Shown: one piece after another, positions 61,001 to 64,000 of the stretch
How the letters are laid out: every line of letters starts with the position of its first letter
How positions within the stretch are numbered: the first letter of the stretch is position 1
Source of the DNA: Myxococcales bacterium
Lineage (GTDB): Bacteria; Myxococcota_A; Polyangia; Polyangiales; JAFGIB01
Assembly: GCA_029880325.1 (NCBI GenBank)
Contig: JAOUOP010000001.1
Coordinates: forward strand, 62,001 to 126,000
Reading direction: 5' to 3'
DNA: 64,000 nucleotides
The notes under the pieces: generated by a model
Told to the model about the DNA's origin: nothing
Databases searched by the model: none
Seen by the model: only the letters and a program-made list of their open reading frames with translations
Made by a program: the position numbers and the translations under genes

Positions 61001-61440
61001 TGAACCTGGGCCTGGACCTGGGTCTCGGCGGGAGGTGCGTGGGGCTGTGGCTGGGCCGAAGCGCCGTTGCCGCCCGCGCTCACCGGCTTGGGCTTGGGCG
61101 GCCGCTCGCGATCGCGCAGTGCCACCAGCATGGCAGCCACGTGCTTGCAATGCGAGGTCGGCCCGCGGAAAGCCGGACACGCACAGGTTGAGCGCAGCTC
61201 ACCCTCCACCAGATCGGCCGAGACGTCGATCGGAGCGTCGGTCTTGAGCCGCACCTTGCAGCTGACGCGCGCGCCCTGAACCGACAGCTCGTCGACGGCA
61301 TTGCGGCGGGCGTAGATCCGCCCGCGGAGAAAAGCGTTACCTCCGACCAGTCGCTGAATGGCGCGATCGGAGAATTTTCCAACGTGCAGCGCGATGGCGC
61401 TCGTCGGGGCCGTGGTTTCGATAGCTTGGCTCTCGGCCAT
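58012..61440 (-). CDS. SWIM zinc-finger SNF2/RapA-type ATPase
   Basis: 1142-residue nucleic-acid-dependent ATPase. The N-terminus carries a SWIM zinc finger (CACPAFRGPTSHCKH, about residues 87-101) able to bind DNA or protein. A low-complexity stretch with QVQAQVQGQVQVQ (encoded by an imperfect CCTGAA-type hexamer repeat near 60981-61022) and an Arg-rich run follow. A large middle domain of about 400 residues is typical of bacterial SNF2 proteins. The helicase core begins near residue 680: ILADDMGLGKTVQAIALLLW (motif I), VVAPTSVAPNWLREIEKF, VILDEAQHIKNPVSATARAA (motif II), LALTGTPIENSLSEFW, LIFSQFVEMLKLIRELL and TDRAHRIGQSKTVSVYRLVA (motif VI). All are intact. Role in repair or transcription is not determinable. 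Confidence 0.94.
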   Translation of the reverse strand: MAESQAIETTAPTSAIALHVGKFSDRAIQRLVGGNAFLRGRIYARRNAVDELSVQGARVSCKVRLKTDAPIDVSADLVEGELRSTCACPAFRGPTSHCKHVAAMLVALRDRERPPKPKPVSAGGNGASAQPQPHAPPAETQVQAQVQGQVQVQAGTTAAGKRRRARRRRRAGAAGEGQVATTAAVGANGNGSVEVLTARDLGVRGGRRGGGRGGLDAWLSPGEVPRPRQFEYRMTVRSASITVTPVLAGTRSAVPIAEALSGFSTVPVSERGLMRALARHAPRGTPATAELRGEDAAEVLTMLRGRRVLIEPASKELRFADGYLEPRIELDLANAKSVRIRVVFELQKRRFALSSGAWFEGTPGWHLDTTEGVARAVSENVTPAWLQRLYRSPALVHPMGDLPRLLVDYVPRVAASLGTDLPDLTQVADVLDAHPRFELRVTGDIVEARAKLKVRYDSFDYEVPPAGLPQPLEFHEPTRSNGRPVVVRRDVGGEMAAVQMLLSQGFEADENGQELVVKGDDAIAFWTGGMGQLPETWDRFIPDDLVDVTVRDSSVSPRARVSSGVDWLSLDMVFESGGVAVDQRELRECLESGRKLVRLEDGTYAPVKQDEVGEILERMAEIYATGGDGKKLSLAQAGRVQDLLSLVGKSSVTPTAKKLFTKLQNIGEIESITKPRSLKATLRPYQKDGLSWLVFLHGLNTGGILADDMGLGKTVQAIALLLWLKSKNKKKVRHLVVAPTSVAPNWLREIEKFAPTLKTILWHGPDREKLSDEIEDSDIVITSYALVRRDEEFLQGLDFYYVILDEAQHIKNPVSATARAAKKLKSERRLALTGTPIENSLSEFWSIFDFVSPGLLGDLKRFEEKFARPIDRGDEAAAEKLRAAIHRFVLRREKQDVAKDLPPKIEQDIVVPMADEQTKLYQQILRQVRDSVMSEVEKQGVARAQIQILAALTRLRQVACDPRLMKLEGEWGEDTSGKLGALRELMQEAVAGGHRVLIFSQFVEMLKLIRELLDSEGIQYEYLTGATKDRIQRVDRFNDDSSISAFLISLKAGGTGLNLVGADTVIHFDPWWNPAVEDQATDRAHRIGQSKTVSVYRLVARGSVEEKILQLSAKKRALVENVLSHDAPLKGLTKADVDDLFS

Positions 61441-61723
61441 GATTCGATTGGGCTTGGCTGGGGGCAGCTGCGATTGGGTTCTACTTTCGCAGCGGCCGCG
61501 CTCAGCACGCGGTGCAAGGTTTATAAGTTCAGCAACGACGCGATGACCGTCGAATTGCAGGTCCGTGTGTCGGCGCCGCGAGGGCGGGCAGAACCCGTGG
61601 CTCTTACCGTGTGGCCGGCCCGTACACCCTGGATGCCGGCCCCCTCGCGGATACTAGTAACGGACATATTACACGCTCTCGAAATTGCCGCAACCCCTGT
61701 GTTTCCGGACGGCGTCCAGGTGA

Positions 61724-62740
61724 TCAATCCAGCATTACCAGCACGCTCTTGGCCAGGGGCTCGGCCTCGCATGCTGCCGGGAAATCCAGCGGTGGGAGAA
61801 GGTCGGACATGCCGGCAATGGAACGCCCCGCGCGCTCGGCAGCAGCGCGGATCTCGCCCCGAAGCCGGCGCTGTGCCATGCCGTGGTGATTGACGCAACA
61901 CAGCAGCTGACCGCCAGCGCTGAGCACGGCCATGCACTGCGCGCAGAGTTCCGCATAGTCACGGCTGACCTGAAAGCGCCTGCCGCGCGTGGTCGCGTAG
62001 CTCGGCGGATCGAGCACGATGACATCGAAGCGCTCGCCCCGGCGCTGCTGTCGGGCCAGCACCTCGAAGACGTCGTCCTTCCACACGCGATGTCGATCGC
62101 TGGCGCCGAGCCGCTCGACGTTGGCGCGGGCGAGCTTGAGCGCGCGCTGTGAGACATCGACGCTGATGGCTTCGCTCGCTCCGCCGGCAAGCGCCGCGAG
62201 CGAGAAGCCACCGGAGTAGGCGAAGAGATTGAGCACGCGCTTGTCCTTGGAAAGAGCCGAGATGCGCGCGCGGTTGTCGCGTTGGTCGAGGAAGATGCCG
62301 GTGCGCAGTCCCGCCCCCAGCTGTGTCTCGAGGCAGAGCCCCGCCTCGTGGATCAAAAGCGGCGCTGGTGCTCGCTGCCCGGCGATGGGCGCTGGCGGCG
62401 CCAGCTGCTCGACGGGGGCGCTGGCCAGCTCGTTCTTCTGTCGCGGATGCTGGATGCGGTAGACGCCCGCAAGCTCCAGCGGCGCCAGCGCCTCGAGCAC
62501 GCGGGCCTGGAGCTTTTCCAGCGCCGGTCCCTCGAGTTCGACGAAGAGATGTACGAGGCCGTAGTCGCCATAGCGATCGACGGCCAGCCAGTCGAGACCA
62601 TCGGCGGCGCGATGCAGCAAACGATAGGCATCGGTGCGCGCGTCAGCCGGCGCTGCCCGCAGCTGCTCGATCAGCGGCCGCCGCCGCTCCAGGGCAAGCG
62701 ACAGCGCCCGAACGACCTCGCCTCGGCCCACTTCAATCAC
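61724..62740 (-). CDS. RlmI-type class I SAM-dependent RNA methyltransferase
   Basis: 338-residue methyltransferase of the RlmI/YccW family, which forms m5C in 23S rRNA. Visible motifs are the pre-catalytic FLDQRDNRARI, the SAM motif LNLFAYSGGFSLAALAGGAS with ISVDVSQRALKLARANVERL, and VIVLDPPSYATTRGR, the family DPPSY signature. CVNHHGMAQRRLRGEI lies near the end. The catalytic Cys of RlmI in its usual C-terminal position corresponds to LLCCVNHH. The N-terminal PUA-like domain of RlmI is reduced or absent here (residues 1-110 are short and helical). The start is ATG 62740. Confidence 0.87.
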   Translation of the reverse strand: MIEVGRGEVVRALSLALERRRPLIEQLRAAPADARTDAYRLLHRAADGLDWLAVDRYGDYGLVHLFVELEGPALEKLQARVLEALAPLELAGVYRIQHPRQKNELASAPVEQLAPPAPIAGQRAPAPLLIHEAGLCLETQLGAGLRTGIFLDQRDNRARISALSKDKRVLNLFAYSGGFSLAALAGGASEAISVDVSQRALKLARANVERLGASDRHRVWKDDVFEVLARQQRRGERFDVIVLDPPSYATTRGRRFQVSRDYAELCAQCMAVLSAGGQLLCCVNHHGMAQRRLRGEIRAAAERAGRSIAGMSDLLPPLDFPAACEAEPLAKSVLVMLD

Positions 62741-62868
62741 GCCTGACCTCGATCGTTTCGGTTCCGAAAAGGTGGTGTTGGAGTCCGCAGGCTCGCACCT
62801 GCAGCAGAGCAGGGCCCAGCGGCACGGCCCGTCGCGAGGGGGAGCCTGCTCGGCTTTGCCGCGAAGGG

Positions 62869-62890
62869 GGAAAGGGCGCGTGCCCTTTCC
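62869..62890 (-). terminator. 9-bp hairpin downstream of the HelD/UvrD-like gene
   Basis: GGAAAGGGC and GCCCTTTCC pair perfectly around GCGT, 13-34 bp past the minus-strand stop at 62903. The A-run on the + strand lies between stop and hairpin rather than after it, so it is not a classical intrinsic terminator. A smaller hairpin, GCAGG/CCTGC, lies near 62790. Confidence 0.45.
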
Positions 62891-62902
62891 GGAGCAAAAA
62901 AC

Positions 62903-64000
62903 TCAGTAGCCGCGCTCGCACAGGTCCTCGGGCAACAGCGGCGAGGGCTTGTCCGTGGTGGTGATCCACAGCTGATGGGCTGCGCGGGTGGCGGCGATGT
63001 GCAAAAGATGCCGCGACTCCTCGGTGTCCGGAAAACTCTCGGCGGTGACCTCGGGCAGGATTACGTAGTCGAACTCCAGACCCTTGACCTGCCGCACGTC
63101 GGTCACATCGATGCCGGCCTTGAAGGGGAAGTCCTGCTCGGCGATCAGGCGCACATAGGGAACCTCGGCGCGCGTCAGACCATCGGCGTACTCGCGCGCC
63201 TGCTCCAGCGTGCGCGTGATCACGGCCACCGAGGCCATCGGCTCGCTGGCCAACAGCGCGCGCAATGACTCGGCCAAAAAGCCCACCGCATCGCCGGTGT
63301 GGGAAAACCGGAAAAGCTCGACCGGCACGCCGCCGCGCATGGCTTGGCCCGGCTCCTCGTTTTGCAGCGGCCCCAGCACCTCGTTGGCGAAGCCGATGAT
63401 CTCGCGCGTCGAGCGGTAGGTGATGCGCAGGGGTTCGACTTCGATGTGCGCCAGGCCCAGGCGCGAAAGCGCCGCGTCCCAGCCGGTGAAGCCATTGTCC
63501 ATAAAGAGGCGCTGGGCCACGTCGCCCGCCAGCGTCACGCTGCCCGAGCGCACCACGCCGAGCACCACGGCGATCTCGAGCGGGCTCAAGTCCTGGGCCT
63601 CGTCGACGAAGACGTGCTCGTAGCGCAAGGTCTCGCGTTTCTGGCGTAGGGGCCCGCGCAGCCGCTGGAGCATGCGCAAAAGCAGCGCGTCGTCCTCCCA
63701 GTCGAGCGCCGCCGCGTGGGTCTCCTCGACCCCATCAATGCCCACGTGATGCTCGGGCTTGTCGAGCTCACCGGCCGCTCGCTCGGCGCGACGCTCCTCG
63801 CGCTCCTCCACGTGCGTAATGGCCGCCGCGCAACGCTTGGAGCACCAGCGAAAGACCGCTCCGAGCTGCCCCTCGGTGAATTCCCCGGGTGCATGCCTGG
63901 CAAAGCCGCGCGCCAGGGCTTCACGGTCGGTTAGCAGCTCCGACCACAGCCCCACCGGATCGGTGCGCGAGAGCAGCGCCTGCAACTCGCGCTCGATGCC
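62903..64000 (-). CDS. HelD/UvrD-like superfamily 1 helicase, C-terminal part (5' end beyond window)
   Basis: The frame is open to the right edge, so this is the last 365 or so residues of a larger protein. The TTG at 63985 is internal and not a start. Motif II is VFVDEAQDLSPLEIAVV, motif III region SVTLAGDVAQRLFMDNGF, then ITYRSTREIIGFANEVL (motif IV). Motif V region is VRQVKGLEFDYVILPEV, and the last motif is LLHIAATRAAHQLWITTTD. This spacing and VKGLEFDYVI favour HelD/helicase-IV-like proteins, which dissociate stalled RNA polymerase or unwind DNA. Motif I lies outside the window, so activity cannot be judged. Confidence 0.88.
   Translation of the reverse strand, partial: GIERELQALLSRTDPVGLWSELLTDREALARGFARHAPGEFTEGQLGAVFRWCSKRCAAAITHVEEREERRAERAAGELDKPEHHVGIDGVEETHAAALDWEDDALLLRMLQRLRGPLRQKRETLRYEHVFVDEAQDLSPLEIAVVLGVVRSGSVTLAGDVAQRLFMDNGFTGWDAALSRLGLAHIEVEPLRITYRSTREIIGFANEVLGPLQNEEPGQAMRGGVPVELFRFSHTGDAVGFLAESLRALLASEPMASVAVITRTLEQAREYADGLTRAEVPYVRLIAEQDFPFKAGIDVTDVRQVKGLEFDYVILPEVTAESFPDTEESRHLLHIAATRAAHQLWITTTDKPSPLLPEDLCERGY

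Noticed and set aside
1..64000. tRNA, rRNA and B12 riboswitch genes, the last expected near the B12-dependent mutases.
   Set aside because: I scanned the intergenic gaps by eye and saw no cloverleaf, rRNA-like sequence or B12-box (GCCACTG-like) element with supporting structure. A covariance-model scan would be needed to exclude them.

Overview
The window is a GC-rich, gene-dense bacterial chromosome segment. Several traits point to Myxococcota or a related former deltaproteobacterial lineage, although no rRNA or other marker gene is present to prove it. These traits are Cys-rich and Gly/Ser/Thr-rich lipoproteins, CX4CH haem lipoproteins, twin octahaem cytochromes and degenerate cyclase/ATPase/TPR proteins. 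About 47 protein genes are supported, including two cut by the window edges. I saw no rRNA, tRNA, CRISPR array, prophage or classical insertion sequence. The only mobile element is one REP-associated (Y1/HUH) transposase with its repeats.

Layout. 0-7.2 kb: the N-terminal part of a TPR protein, then an ethylmalonyl-CoA pathway block: ethylmalonyl-CoA mutase (ecm), its G-protein chaperone (meaB) and, convergently, mesaconyl-CoA hydratase (mch). 7.3-18.5 kb: a degenerate cyclase/ATPase-like protein with pspA, a sugar-nucleotide epimerase, a TPR protein, glpK, a UPF0158 protein, an AraC-type regulator and a UvrD/PcrA-type helicase. 18.6-36.7 kb: an envelope and redox island bounded by duplications. 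It holds two membrane-anchored spermidine-synthase-like proteins, two octahaem c-type cytochromes, a PQQ-type beta-propeller lipoprotein, a parvulin PPIase, a CX4CH haem lipoprotein, a 4-TM protein, a YceI protein, a cupredoxin-like lipoprotein, an SDR, an alkaline phosphatase lipoprotein, and CBS and Usp stress proteins. 36.7-40.2 kb: a CBS / GCS2-type ligase / aspartoacylase-like operon and a small membrane protein. 40.2-42.3 kb: the transposase between two unrelated repeat arrays. 42.4-45.2 kb: an AraC-type regulator, a 167-nt near-perfect hairpin and a ProA-like dehydrogenase. 45.2-54.6 kb: plsC, diverging from lgt-icmF-(MscS-cNMP channel)-(LtaS-like sulfatase). 54.6-64 kb: a GT-C glycosyltransferase, a Cys-rich lipoprotein, a Nudix protein with an eroded motif, a SWIM-SNF2 ATPase, an RlmI-type methyltransferase and the C-terminal part of a HelD/UvrD-like helicase.

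How the genes may work together. ecm, meaB and mch, with the separate icmF, indicate B12-dependent C4/C5 acyl-CoA rearrangement, consistent with an ethylmalonyl-CoA route for acetyl-CoA assimilation. The rest of that pathway (crotonyl-CoA carboxylase/reductase and others) is not in the window. The 18.6-36.7 kb island looks like a periplasmic electron-transfer module whose donor and acceptor cannot be read from the sequence. The most unusual non-coding elements are the 167-nt hairpin upstream of the ProA-like gene, whose wobble pairs all favour a + strand RNA, and the two-sided repeat arrays around the transposase.
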